Shown: piece by piece, positions 56,253 to 64,000 of the stretch
How the letters are laid out: the number at the start of each line of letters is the position of its first letter
How positions within the stretch are numbered: position 1 is the first letter of the stretch
Origin: an uncultured Rhodospirillales bacterium
GTDB taxonomy: Bacteria; Pseudomonadota; Alphaproteobacteria; ATCC43930; CGMCC-115725
Assembly (NCBI GenBank): GCA_903828515.1
Contig: CAIKMD010000001.1
Coordinates: 45,034-109,033, forward strand
Direction: 5' to 3'
DNA length: 64,000 bases
Notes under the pieces: model-generated
The model's database searches: none
Seen by the model: the letters and a program-made list of their open reading frames with translations, nothing else
What the model was told of the DNA's origin: nothing
Program-made: the position numbers and the translations under genes

Positions 56253-59200
56253 TCATCCGGCGAGGATTTCCGCACGGCCGGATAACAACCGCATCGAACG
56301 CCGGCGGCGCAGGACGACCAGGCCGAGCAGGCCGGAGCCGAAGAGCACGAGGCTGGTCGGTTCGGGCACCGTCGCGAGGAGCAGGTCGCCAGCGAAGCCG
56401 GTGCCGTTGGTGCTCATCAACTGGATGTCGAGCGCGAAGTCGAAGACGCCGGACAGGCCGAAACCGATGCCGCCCAGATCGTAGACCTTGTCGTTGAAGA
56501 GCGCGTCGAGCTGCGCCAGCGTCGTGGTACTGGCCAACAGGGCGGCGAGCGGCGTGATGCTGAAATCCGGGAAGTTGGTGAGGATGGTGATTCTCACCGC
56601 GTCGCTGCCCGAGAAATTGCCCGCGTTGTAGTTGACCGGGTTGTAGAGACCGAGGTCGAGATGCGCGCCAGCATCGAGCAGCGAATACGACATCTTGAAG
56701 TCGATCATCGTGTCGTAGACCTGCAGCGTGCCGGTGCTGGCCCGCGCGACGCCGACCGACGCGGCGCCGAGATAATGGCCCATGTCGTTCGCCGGAATGA
56801 TCGCCGAGAGACCCGGATTGGACGGCGTCAGCACGGTCGAGCGCACCGAGTTGATATCGGGCAAGCCCGTGGTGAAGGCGAAGGACTGGATCGAGCCGGA
56901 CGTGAAGGCAGCCGGGATCGTCGGCACCGGGCCGCCGACATTGGTTTGCGACAGGGTCTGGGCCGGGCTCGCGACCGGAGCCGTGGCATTGCCGGTGACG
57001 CTGATCACGCCGCCGCCGGTCGTGATGCTGTTGGCTTGCGACTGGCCGCTGAGACCATCAGCGATGGCTTGCGAGGTCGCGAAGCTGTTGCCGATCGAGC
57101 TTGAATTCGCGGTGGCGTTCGCGGTGCCGAGCGTGCCGTTGATCGGCCCGGTTCCGCCGTTGCCGGCGATCGCCTGTGCAATCGACTGCGCGTTCACGCC
57201 GGCGACCGTGCCGGTCGCGGTCGCGGTGGACAAGGCGTTGCCGCCATTGCCGCCGGTCGAACCGTTACCGCCATTGCCGCCGAGCGATTGTGCCTGGGCG
57301 AACGCGTCGGTCGCCGATGTCGCCGTCGCCGTCGCGGTGCCGTCAGCGCCGGCCCGACCGAGACCGAGACCGAGAATGCCGGCCGTGCTCGAGCCGCCAT
57401 CGCCGCCTTCGCCGATGGCAACGGCCTGAACCGCGCCGGTCGCCGTGAGTTGAACATTCGCGGTGCCGATCCCGGCGAAGCCGCCATTGGCGCTGTTCGT
57501 GCCGTTGCCGCCGAACCCGCCGAAGCCCTGAGACAAGCCGCCCACGAAGCTCGCCACGTTGTCGGTCAGGGTGAGGTTTGAAATGCCGGCCGCGCCATTG
57601 CCCGCGTGGCCGACGCCATCGCCATTGCCGCCGTCGCCGCCGACCGCCAGTTGCGTGAGGCCGAGAAGGCTGGTGGTGAAGCCGCTGACCGCGTTGCTCA
57701 GCGTCGATGCCGCGCCGTTGCCGCCCGAGGCGCCGTTGATGCCGTTGCCGCCGATGCCGCCGAACTGATCCGCTTCGACGAAGACCGGGCCGGTGCCCAG
57801 ACCGCTGGCGAGGCTCTTGCCGGTCGCGGTCGTTCCCGATGCGATGCCGCCGTTGCCGCCGGTGTTGCCGACGCCCGAACCGGTGCCGCCATCGCCGCCG
57901 GCGCTGTTCGCCACCACCGGCGTGGTTCCGGTCGCCAGCGTGTTGGTCGCGCTCGCGCTGGTCGTCGTGACGTTACCGCCGGTGCCGCCATTGCCGGTGC
58001 CGTCGAGATTGTTGCCGCCATTGCCGCCCGTCGTGAAGGCGATGACGCCGTTGATCGAATCGATCTTGCCGGTCAGCGCGATGGTGCCCGTCGCGATGCC
58101 GCCATTGGCACCGTTGACGCCGTTCGAACCGTTGCCGCCATTACCGCCGGTCGCATCCACGTCGCCGGCAAGGCTGCTCGCGACGTTGTTCGTGAACACG
58201 AGTTGCGAATTGGCGTTGCCGCCGAGGCCCGCGAGGCTGCCCGCGCCGTCGCCATCGCCGCCGAAGCCGCCGAACGCGTTCTGGCGCAGGGCCAGCGCGC
58301 CGGTCGTGGTGCCGCCCGCGATGTTGACGATCGAAGCCGCGCCGCCGACGCCACCCGAAGCACCGCCGGTCGAAGCGGTACCCGCGCCACCATCGCCGCC
58401 CGTGCCGTTGACCGTGACGCCGACATTGCCGCTCGTGCTGGTGCCGGTCACCGGTGCGGTGATGCTGATCGCCGCACCCGCGCCGCCGGTATTGCCGGCG
58501 CCGAACGTGCTGCCGCCTTCGCCGCCGAAGAGATTAGCGATCACGCTGACCAGGCCGTTGCCGGTGGTCGAGCCCGAGACGCCGAGAGTCTCGAGAGCGA
58601 GACCGCCCGCGCCGCCATTGGCCGTGCCGTCGGCGCTGTTGCCGCCCAGACCGCCGGTGACGTTCAAGGTCGCGGTGACCGGAGCGCCCGAGGTCGAGGA
58701 AAGCGCGATGCCGCCATCGGCATTGCCGCCGTTGCCCCCGATCGTCGTGTCGCTGCCCGCGCCGCCGAGACCGCCGGTCGCATTCGACGTGCCGATGAGC
58801 TGGCTTGCGCCGTTCGTGTCGGTGAAGGCGAAGTTCGAAAGCGCGAAACCGCCGATGCCGGCATTCGTACCGTCATCGCCTGCGCCGCCGGTCCCACCGA
58901 ACGCGCTCTGGGTCAAGCTGAGGATGCCGCTCGTCGAACCGGTGACGATGTTGGTCAGGGTCGCCACACCGCCCGCGGCGCCTTTGGCGCCGAGCGTGCC
59001 GTTGCCGCCCTGACCGCCCGTCGCATTCGCGGCGACGGTCACGTTGCCGCCGTTCGTGCTGGTGCCGTTCACCGGTGCGGTGACGTTGGTCGCGCCACCG
59101 ACGCCGCCGGTGTTGCCGATACCCGAGGTGTTGCCGCCGGCGCCGCCGGTTGCATTGAGCGTGAGCGAAACGACGCCGTTGACGCTGGTCGCCGACGCGC

Positions 59201-62200
59201 CGAGCGTTTCCTCGGCAACGCCGCCGGCGCCGCCATTGGCCGAGCCGTCGAGACTGTCACCGCCGTTGCCGCCCGTGCTGTTGACCGTCGCCGTGACCGG
59301 CGCGTTGCCGATCGACGACAGCGCGATGCCCGCATCCGATGTCGCGCCCGCGCCGCCAGCCGTGCCGCTGGTGCCGCCGCCGCCATTGCCGCCCGTCGCG
59401 CTCGACGTGCCGATCAACTGACTGGCACCGAGCGTGTCGGCGAAGGTGAAGTTCGACGTCGCGAGACCGCCCGCGCCGCCCACCGTGCCGTCATCGCCGA
59501 TACCGCCGTTGCCGCCATTCGCCGTCTGGGACAGGGTGAGGACGCCGCCGGTGGTCGAACCGGTGACCACGTTCGTGAGCGTTGCCGCGCCGCCGTGACC
59601 CGCCGTGCCGCCGGCGATTCCGTTGCCGCCTCTGCCGCCGATGCCGGTAACCGACACATTCACGTCGCCGCCGGCGCTCGTGCCCGAACTCGCGGTGGTG
59701 AAATTCGTGTCGGCGCCGTTGCTGGCGATGCCGAAGACGCTGCTGTTGCCGGTGCCGCCAGTGCCGGTCACCGTCACGTTGACGAGACCGTTGCCGGTGC
59801 TGACGCCGGTGCCGAACGCATCGATCGTGCCGCCGTCGCCGCCAAGATTGGTGCCGAGACCACCCGTGCCGGTGACCGTGACGGTCACGTCGCTCGCACC
59901 GAGACCGGTGGCGTTGGTGGTGACATTGCCGGCGGTGCTGACCGCACTCGCCGTCGTCGTCGCGGGGCCACCGATCGCGCCCAGCGCGAAGCCGGTCGAA
60001 TCTGCCGTACCGAAAGTGGGATTCGTAGCGTTGACGATCGCTTCGGCGGTGGCATCGCCGCCCGCAGCCGTCGCGAGATTGCCGCCGAGACCGCCAGTCG
60101 CCGTCGCCGAAGAAGTCGCCGTGCCGGTTACCAGCGCCATGTTCGCGGTCGAGGTCGCAAAGGCGTTGCCGCCCGTACCGCCGACCGCACCATCGCCGCC
60201 TGCGCCGCCGGTCGCATTCGCCGCGGCGACCGTGCTGGTCTGGCCGGTGAGCGTCGTCGTCGCCGTGCCGGTGCCACCATTGGCGCCGCTCGCACCGTTG
60301 GTGCCCGCGCCGCCGGCGCCGCCGGTCGCACCGGTCGTCGCATCGACTTCGGCCGCCGCGGTGTCGGTGTAGGTGAGTGTCGATGTGCCGTCGGCGCCGA
60401 TCGTCGCGAGACCCGGACCATCGCCCGCGCCGCCGCCGCCGCCGATCGCATTCTGGAAGAGCTGCAGCAGGCCGGTGGTGAAACCGCTGACCGCGTTGCT
60501 CAGGGTCGAGCCCGCCGCGACGCCGCCCGAGGCGCCGAGAATGCCGTTGCCGCCCGCGCCGCCGGTCTGTGTCGCCGTCACCATCACCGTGCCGGTGCCG
60601 GTGCCGCCGGCGAGGCTGCTGCCCGTCGCCGTCGTCGCGGTCACGTTGCCGCCGTCGCCGCCTTTGTTGCCGACGCCCGAACCGATGCCGCCCGCGCCAC
60701 CCGTCGGCGCACTGGTCACGGTGACGGGATCCGCCGCCGCCAGGCCGATACCGCTCGCATTGGTTGCCGTGACGTCGCCGCCATTGCCGCCGCTCGCCGT
60801 GCCGTCGGTGACGTCGCCGCCGGCACCGCCGGTCGGAGTCGCGATCACGGTCAGATCGCCGCTGAGTGCGATCGTCGCGGACGCGTTGCCGCCTTGGCCG
60901 CCCATCGTGCCGTTGCTGCCGTTGCCGCCTTTACCACCGGTCGCGATCGCGCTGCCGGTGAAGCTGCCCGAACCCGTCGCCGTACCCGTGCCGGTGATGT
61001 TGGTGCTCGCATCGCCACCGATGCCGGCAACGCTGGTACCGCCGCCATCGCCCGCGCCGCCGGCGCCGCCGATCGCGTTTTCGATCAGGGTCAGAAGACC
61101 GTTACCGATCGAACCGGTGAAATTATTGGTGAGCGACGAAGCGCCGCCATCGCCGCCCGATGCGCCGCCGGTCGAGACCGCACCCGAACCACCCGCGCCG
61201 CCGGTCGCGTTGACCGTGAGCGTCGCGTTGCCCGAGCTGTTGGCCACGAGCGGGCCCGTGGCATCCGCCGTGCCGCCCGCGCCACCGGTATTGCCGGTGC
61301 CGAACGTCGTGCCGCCCGTGCCGCCGGTCGTGTTGACGGTGAGCGTCGCAATGCTGTTGCCGGTTGCCCCGACCGATACACCGAGACTTTCGTGCGCGTT
61401 GCCGCCGACGCCGCCGTTCGCGGTGCCGTCGCTGTTCGCGCCACCGGTGCCACCGGTGCTGTTCACCGTCGCCGTCACCGGCGCGACGCTTGCCGAGCTC
61501 AGCGCGATGCCGGCATCGGCATCGCCACCGGTGCCGCCGATCGCGCCACTCGAACCGCTGCCGCCAATACCACCCATGGCGGTCGACATGCCGAAGAGCT
61601 GACTCGCGCCGTTGGTGTCGTTGAAGGTGAGATTGGAACTGCCCGCGCCGCCCATGCCAGCGGTGCCACCGACACTCGCGCCGCCCGCGCCGCCATTGGC
61701 GGTTTGGTCGAGCGTGAGGATGCCGGTGGTCGAACCGGTGACGATGTTCGTGAGCGTCGACATGCCACCCTGGCCGCCATTGCCGCCCGCGGTCGCGTTG
61801 CCGCCCATGCCGCCGGTGCCGGTAACCGACACGTTCACATCGCCGCCGGCGCTGGTGCCGGAACTCGCAGTCGTGAAATTCGTATCGGCGCCGCTGCCGC
61901 CGGTGCCGCCAGCGCTGGCGCCGCCGGTACCACCGGTGCCGTTCACCGTCACGTTGACGAGGCCGTTGCCGGTGCTGGTGCCGATGCCAAAGGCATCGAT
62001 CGTCCCACCCGAACCAAGGACCGTGCTGGCGGTGCCGCCGGTGCCGTTCACCGTCACCGTGACGTCACTCGGGCCATGTGTGATGGCGCTGGTCGTGACA
62101 TTGCCGGCCGTGCTGGTGCCGTTCGTCTGCGATTGCGTCGAACCGTTCCCACCAGCGGCAAACCCGACCGCATCGGCCGTGCCGAACGATGGCGTCGCTT

Positions 62201-64000
62201 GATTGACGATCGCTTCGGCCGTCGCGCTGCCGTCGACAACCGAGCCGCCCGTGCCACCGAGTCCGCCGAGCGCATTTGCGAAGGCGCTCGCGGTTTTCGT
62301 GGCGAGCGATAGATTCGCGATCGCGGTCGAAGTCGCATTGCCGCCTGTACCGCCTTGCGTCGTGCCGTTGCCGCCCTGACCACCCAACGCATCGCCAACA
62401 ACGGACAGATTGCCGTCGCTCGTGAGGTTGGCGGTGACGACTGCCATGCCGCCCGCATCGCCGACAGCGCCGTTGGTCCCACCCGCGCCACCGGTCGCCG
62501 CGATCGTGGCATTGAGCGTGGTCACGCCGGTATAGGTCGAGGTCAGGTTCGAGGTCGCATCGCCGCCGATGCCGCCCGTGCCGCCCACGCCCGCGGTGCC
62601 GCCGGCGCCGCCGAGTGCGAACTGATCGAGGGTGAGAGTGCCGGAGGTCGATCCGGAAACGACGTTCTGCGCGAGCGATGCGCCGCCGGCACCCGCCGTG
62701 CCCGAACCCGTGTTGTTGCCGCCCGCGCCGCCGGTCAGCGTCGCGTTCACCGTGACATTGCCGCTCGTGCTGCCGCCGAAAACGGTCGCGGGCAGAATCG
62801 TCGTGTCGATCCCAGTGCCGTTCGCGGCAAAGCCGCCGCTGCCGCCCGTACCGCCTTGGCCGCCCGTGACGTTGCCGTTGACGACCAACGGATTCGCGTT
62901 GGTGTTGGCGACGTTCACGTCGACCTGGGCCTTGCCGCCGGCCCGGCCGAAGAGACCGTTGGTGCCGCCTTCGCCGCCCGTCGCCGATACCGTGACGTTC
63001 GCCAGGCTCGCATTGTTGCTGATGGCAGCGTTGAGCTGCGAGTTTGCGTTGCCGCCGAGGCCGCCGGCCCCCGCGCTGCTGTCCGCGGTGCCGCCGGCCC
63101 CGCCGACCGCGTTCTGATTGAGACTCAACGTGCCGGTGGTGTCGCCGCCGACGGCATTCGCCACCAGCGAGTCACCGCCGTTACCGGCCGTGCCGGCGCC
63201 GCCGCCGATGATGTTGCCGCCGGCGCCGCCGGTCTGCGTCGTCGTCACCGTCACGTTGCCGGTCTTGGTGGCGCTGCCGCCGAAAACGAACGACGGCAAG
63301 GTGCTGGTATTGATCGATGTACCCGCCGTCACTGCCGTGGTGCCGTCGCCGCCTTTGCCGCCGGTCGCGTTGCCAGTGACAAAGAGCGGATTCGCGCTGG
63401 TGTTGCCGACGTTCACGTTGACCTGGGCCGTGCCGCCGACCCGGCCGAGCGCGCCGTTGGTGCCGCCTTCGCCGCCGGTCGCCGTCACCGTGACGTTCGT
63501 CAGGCTCGGATTGTTGCTGAGGCCGCCAAAGAGCTGCGAACTCGCGTTGCCGCCGATGCCGCCCGCGCCGACGCTGCTGTCCGCGAGGCCACCCATGCCG
63601 CCGATGGCGTTCTGATTGAGGTTCAACGTGCCAGTGGTGTCGCCACCGATTGCGTTCACCACCAGCGAATCACCGCCGTTACCGGCCGTGCCCGCGCCAC
63701 CGCCGATGATGTTGCCGCCGGCGCCGCCGGTCTGCGTCGTCGTCACCGTGACGTCGCCGGTCTTGGTGGCGCTGCCGCCGAAGACGAACGACGGCAAGGT
63801 GCTGGTATTGATCGACGTGCCCGCCGTCACCGCCGTGGTGCCGTCGCCGCCTTTTCCGGCGGTTGCGATGCCGGTCACGTTCAGCGGATTGCTGCCAGTG
63901 TTGCCGACGTTCACATTGACCTGGGCCGTGCCGCCGACCCGGCCGAGTGCGCCGTTGGTGCCGCCTTCGCCGCCCGTCGCCGATACCGTGACGTTCGCCA
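56253..64000 (-). CDS. Giant Gly/Thr/Asn-rich repeat protein with PEP-CTERM sorting signal, partial
   Basis: About 2580 codons are visible and the frame stays open to the right edge, so the N-terminus is missing. From about 57000 rightwards the protein is made of repeats rich in TGGxGG, with recurring phrases such as VTGSTTG, ATGGAGG and TATVNSTGG. The two rightmost units are near-identical with a 498-bp (166-residue) period; larger blocks recur about 2.17 kb apart. A unique C-terminal domain of about 290 residues follows, ending in the PEP-CTERM signal: VPEPTS, a hydrophobic helix and RRRR, with 14 further residues. Export and processing by an exosortase into the cell envelope or a matrix is inferred from that signal. 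Confidence 0.88.
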   Translation of the reverse strand, partial: ANVTVSATGGEGGTNGALGRVGGTAQVNVNVGNTGSNPLNVTGIATAGKGGDGTTAVTAGTSINTSTLPSFVFGGSATKTGDVTVTTTQTGGAGGNIIGGGAGTAGNGGDSLVVNAIGGDTTGTLNLNQNAIGGMGGLADSSVGAGGIGGNASSQLFGGLSNNPSLTNVTVTATGGEGGTNGALGRVGGTAQVNVNVGNTSANPLFVTGNATGGKGGDGTTAVTAGTSINTSTLPSFVFGGSATKTGNVTVTTTQTGGAGGNIIGGGAGTAGNGGDSLVANAVGGDTTGTLSLNQNAVGGAGGTADSSAGAGGLGGNANSQLNAAISNNASLANVTVSATGGEGGTNGLFGRAGGKAQVDVNVANTNANPLVVNGNVTGGQGGTGGSGGFAANGTGIDTTILPATVFGGSTSGNVTVNATLTGGAGGNNTGSGTAGAGGASLAQNVVSGSTSGTLTLDQFALGGAGGTAGVGGTGGIGGDATSNLTSTYTGVTTLNATIAATGGAGGTNGAVGDAGGMAVVTANLTSDGNLSVVGDALGGQGGNGTTQGGTGGNATSTAIANLSLATKTASAFANALGGLGGTGGSVVDGSATAEAIVNQATPSFGTADAVGFAAGGNGSTQSQTNGTSTAGNVTTSAITHGPSDVTVTVNGTGGTASTVLGSGGTIDAFGIGTSTGNGLVNVTVNGTGGTGGASAGGTGGSGADTNFTTASSGTSAGGDVNVSVTGTGGMGGNATAGGNGGQGGMSTLTNIVTGSTTGILTLDQTANGGAGGASVGGTAGMGGAGSSNLTFNDTNGASQLFGMSTAMGGIGGSGSSGAIGGTGGDADAGIALSSASVAPVTATVNSTGGTGGANSDGTANGGVGGNAHESLGVSVGATGNSIATLTVNTTGGTGGTTFGTGNTGGAGGTADATGPLVANSSGNATLTVNATGGAGGSGAVSTGGASGGDGGASSLTNNFTGSIGNGLLTLIENAIGGAGGAGDGGGTSVAGIGGDASTNITGTGTATGSGSFTGSAIATGGKGGNGSNGTMGGQGGNASATIALSGDLTVIATPTGGAGGDVTDGTASGGNGGDVTATNASGIGLAAADPVTVTSAPTGGAGGIGSGVGNKGGDGGNVTATTATGSSLAGGTGTGTVMVTATQTGGAGGNGILGASGGVAAGSTLSNAVSGFTTGLLQLFQNAIGGGGGAGDGPGLATIGADGTSTLTYTDTAAAEVDATTGATGGAGGAGTNGASGANGGTGTATTTLTGQTSTVAAANATGGAGGDGAVGGTGGNAFATSTANMALVTGTATSSATATGGLGGNLATAAGGDATAEAIVNATNPTFGTADSTGFALGAIGGPATTTASAVSTAGNVTTNATGLGASDVTVTVTGTGGLGTNLGGDGGTIDAFGTGVSTGNGLVNVTVTGTGGTGNSSVFGIASNGADTNFTTASSGTSAGGDVNVSVTGIGGRGGNGIAGGTAGHGGAATLTNVVTGSTTGGVLTLSQTANGGNGGIGDDGTVGGAGGLATSNFTFADTLGASQLIGTSSATGGNGGGGTSGTAGGAGATSDAGIALSSIGNAPVTATVNSTGGNGGDSLDGSANGGAGGVAEETLGASATSVNGVVSLTLNATGGAGGNTSGIGNTGGVGGATNVTAPVNGTSTNGGNVTVAANATGGQGGNGTLGAKGAAGGVATLTNIVTGSTSGILSLTQSAFGGTGGAGDDGTNAGIGGFALSNFAFTDTNGASQLIGTSNATGGLGGAGSDTTIGGNGGNADGGIALSSTSGAPVTATLNVTGGLGGNSADGTANGGAGGLALETLGVSGSTTGNGLVSVIANLFGGEGGSTFGAGNTGGAGAAISITAPVTGTSTSGNVGVTVNGTGGDGGAGTASTGGASGGVGGAASIVNIAGGTTTGALALRQNAFGGFGGDGDGAGSLAGLGGNANSQLVFTNNVASSLAGDVDATGGNGGNGSNGVNGANGGIATGTIALTGKIDSINGVIAFTTGGNGGNNLDGTGNGGTGGNVTTTSASATNTLATGTTPVVANSAGGDGGTGSGVGNTGGNGGIASGTTATGKSLASGLGTGPVFVEADQFGGIGGNGINGASGGNGAASTLSNAVSGFTTSLLGLTQLAVGGDGGNGDGVGHAGNGAAGISNLTLTDNVASFVGGLSQGFGGFGGNGTNSANGGFAGIGTANVQLTATGAVQAVAIGEGGDGGSSTAGILGLGLGRAGADGTATATATSATDAFAQAQSLGGNGGNGSTGGNGGNALSTATATGTVAGVNAQSIAQAIAGNGGTGPINGTLGTANATANSSSIGNSFATSQAIADGLSGQSQANSITTGGGVISVTGNATAPVASPAQTLSQTNVGGPVPTIPAAFTSGSIQSFAFTTGLPDINSVRSTVLTPSNPGLSAIIPANDMGHYLGAASVGVARASTGTLQVYDTMIDFKMSYSLLDAGAHLDLGLYNPVNYNAGNFSGSDAVRITILTNFPDFSITPLAALLASTTTLAQLDALFNDKVYDLGGIGFGLSGVFDFALDIQLMSTNGTGFAGDLLLATVPEPTSLVLFGSGLLGLVVLRRRRSMRLLSGRAEILAG
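59690..62230 (-). repeat. Higher-order repeat of about 2.17 kb in the giant gene
   Basis: The block encoding DTNFTTASSGTSAGGDVNV occurs at about 59660-59720 and again at about 61835-61895, 2175 bp apart; the block around GACGATCGCTTCGG recurs at 60031 and 62203, 2172 bp apart. Whole strings of smaller units have therefore been copied together, with small gaps since. Confidence 0.7.
62910..64000 (-). repeat. Near-identical 498-bp tandem repeats in the giant gene
   Basis: The segment starting with TTACCGGCCGTG at 63181 recurs at 63679, 498 bp (166 codons) away, and the flanking sequence is nearly identical in both copies, including the block encoding TSINTSTLPSF. A third, more diverged unit lies to the left around 62680-62910. 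The low divergence at silent positions points to recent duplication or gene conversion. Confidence 0.8.

Noticed and set aside
57606..62312. A 1568-codon open frame on the plus strand
   Set aside because: It lies antisense to the giant repeat gene. The GGN/GCC-rich repeats rarely create stop codons in other frames, and the translation (runs of Arg, Ala, Gly) has no domain or start signal.
56900..64000. Possible CRISPR-like array because of dense short repeats
   Set aside because: The repeats keep a single reading frame, vary in length and have no uniform spacer, so they are coding repeats of one protein.

Overview
This is a GC-rich chromosomal window that reads as an alphaproteobacterium, probably of the Rhodospirillales sensu lato; that placement is inferred from gene content, not from a phylogeny. 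Supporting signs are the dapF-mtaB-ftsY cluster with a short FtsY lacking the long acidic domain, the rpsP/ffh pair, a long two-domain dCTP deaminase, TTAA-N7-TTAA sites of the CtrA type, frequent GTG/TTG starts and tight ATGA-coupled operons. No rRNA, tRNA, CRISPR array, transposase or integrase was found.

Layout. 0-7 kb: rpsP and ffh (minus), two small divergent secreted proteins, then dapF-mtaB-ftsY and a secreted metallophosphoesterase. 7-12.4 kb: serine-glyoxylate aminotransferase, a fumarylacetoacetate-hydrolase-family protein, an ArsR regulator with three phased operators and its SRPBCC partner, a GST, a VOC protein and dcd. 12.4-13.8 kb: an AT-richer single-gene insertion carrying a pentapeptide-repeat/TIR protein, flanked by a 115-bp direct repeat of the dcd 3' end. 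13.8-21 kb: signalling genes, namely a receiver-PAS-histidine kinase behind a cluster of CtrA-like half-sites, a DUF1275 membrane protein, an RpfC-like hybrid kinase, an HpcH/HpaI aldolase and an RpfF-like DSF synthase. 21-31 kb: nitroreductase, VanZ-like protein, a YeiH-type transporter operon with two small proteins, a split chrA pair, a pentapeptide-repeat protein, an acyltransferase, and otsBA for trehalose. 31-40 kb: prolyl iminopeptidase, a PagL-like lipid A deacylase, a CheY-like regulator, an MFS exporter, a flavin monooxygenase-like protein, mtgA, a NEW3-domain/ABC exporter operon and an ABC solute-binding protein.

41-53 kb is an aromatic-acid catabolic island: a Rieske oxygenase, a six-gene minus-strand operon (pcaD-pcaC-ligI-ligA-ligB-ligC) for protocatechuate 4,5-cleavage, a MetE-like methyltransferase, an aromatic acid/H+ symporter, three tandem amidohydrolases of the ACMSD-like decarboxylase group and a zinc alcohol dehydrogenase. 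53-56 kb holds a nucleoside 2-deoxyribosyltransferase-like protein, an M20 amidohydrolase and a YegD-like Hsp70. From 56.25 kb to the right edge runs a single giant minus-strand gene for a Gly/Thr/Asn-rich repeat protein ending in a PEP-CTERM sorting signal; its N-terminus is outside the window.

The items most worth following are the TIR/pentapeptide gene inserted at the dcd 3' end with a duplicated gene terminus, the RpfC/RpfF-type diffusible-signal pair, and the giant PEP-CTERM repeat protein with nested repeats.
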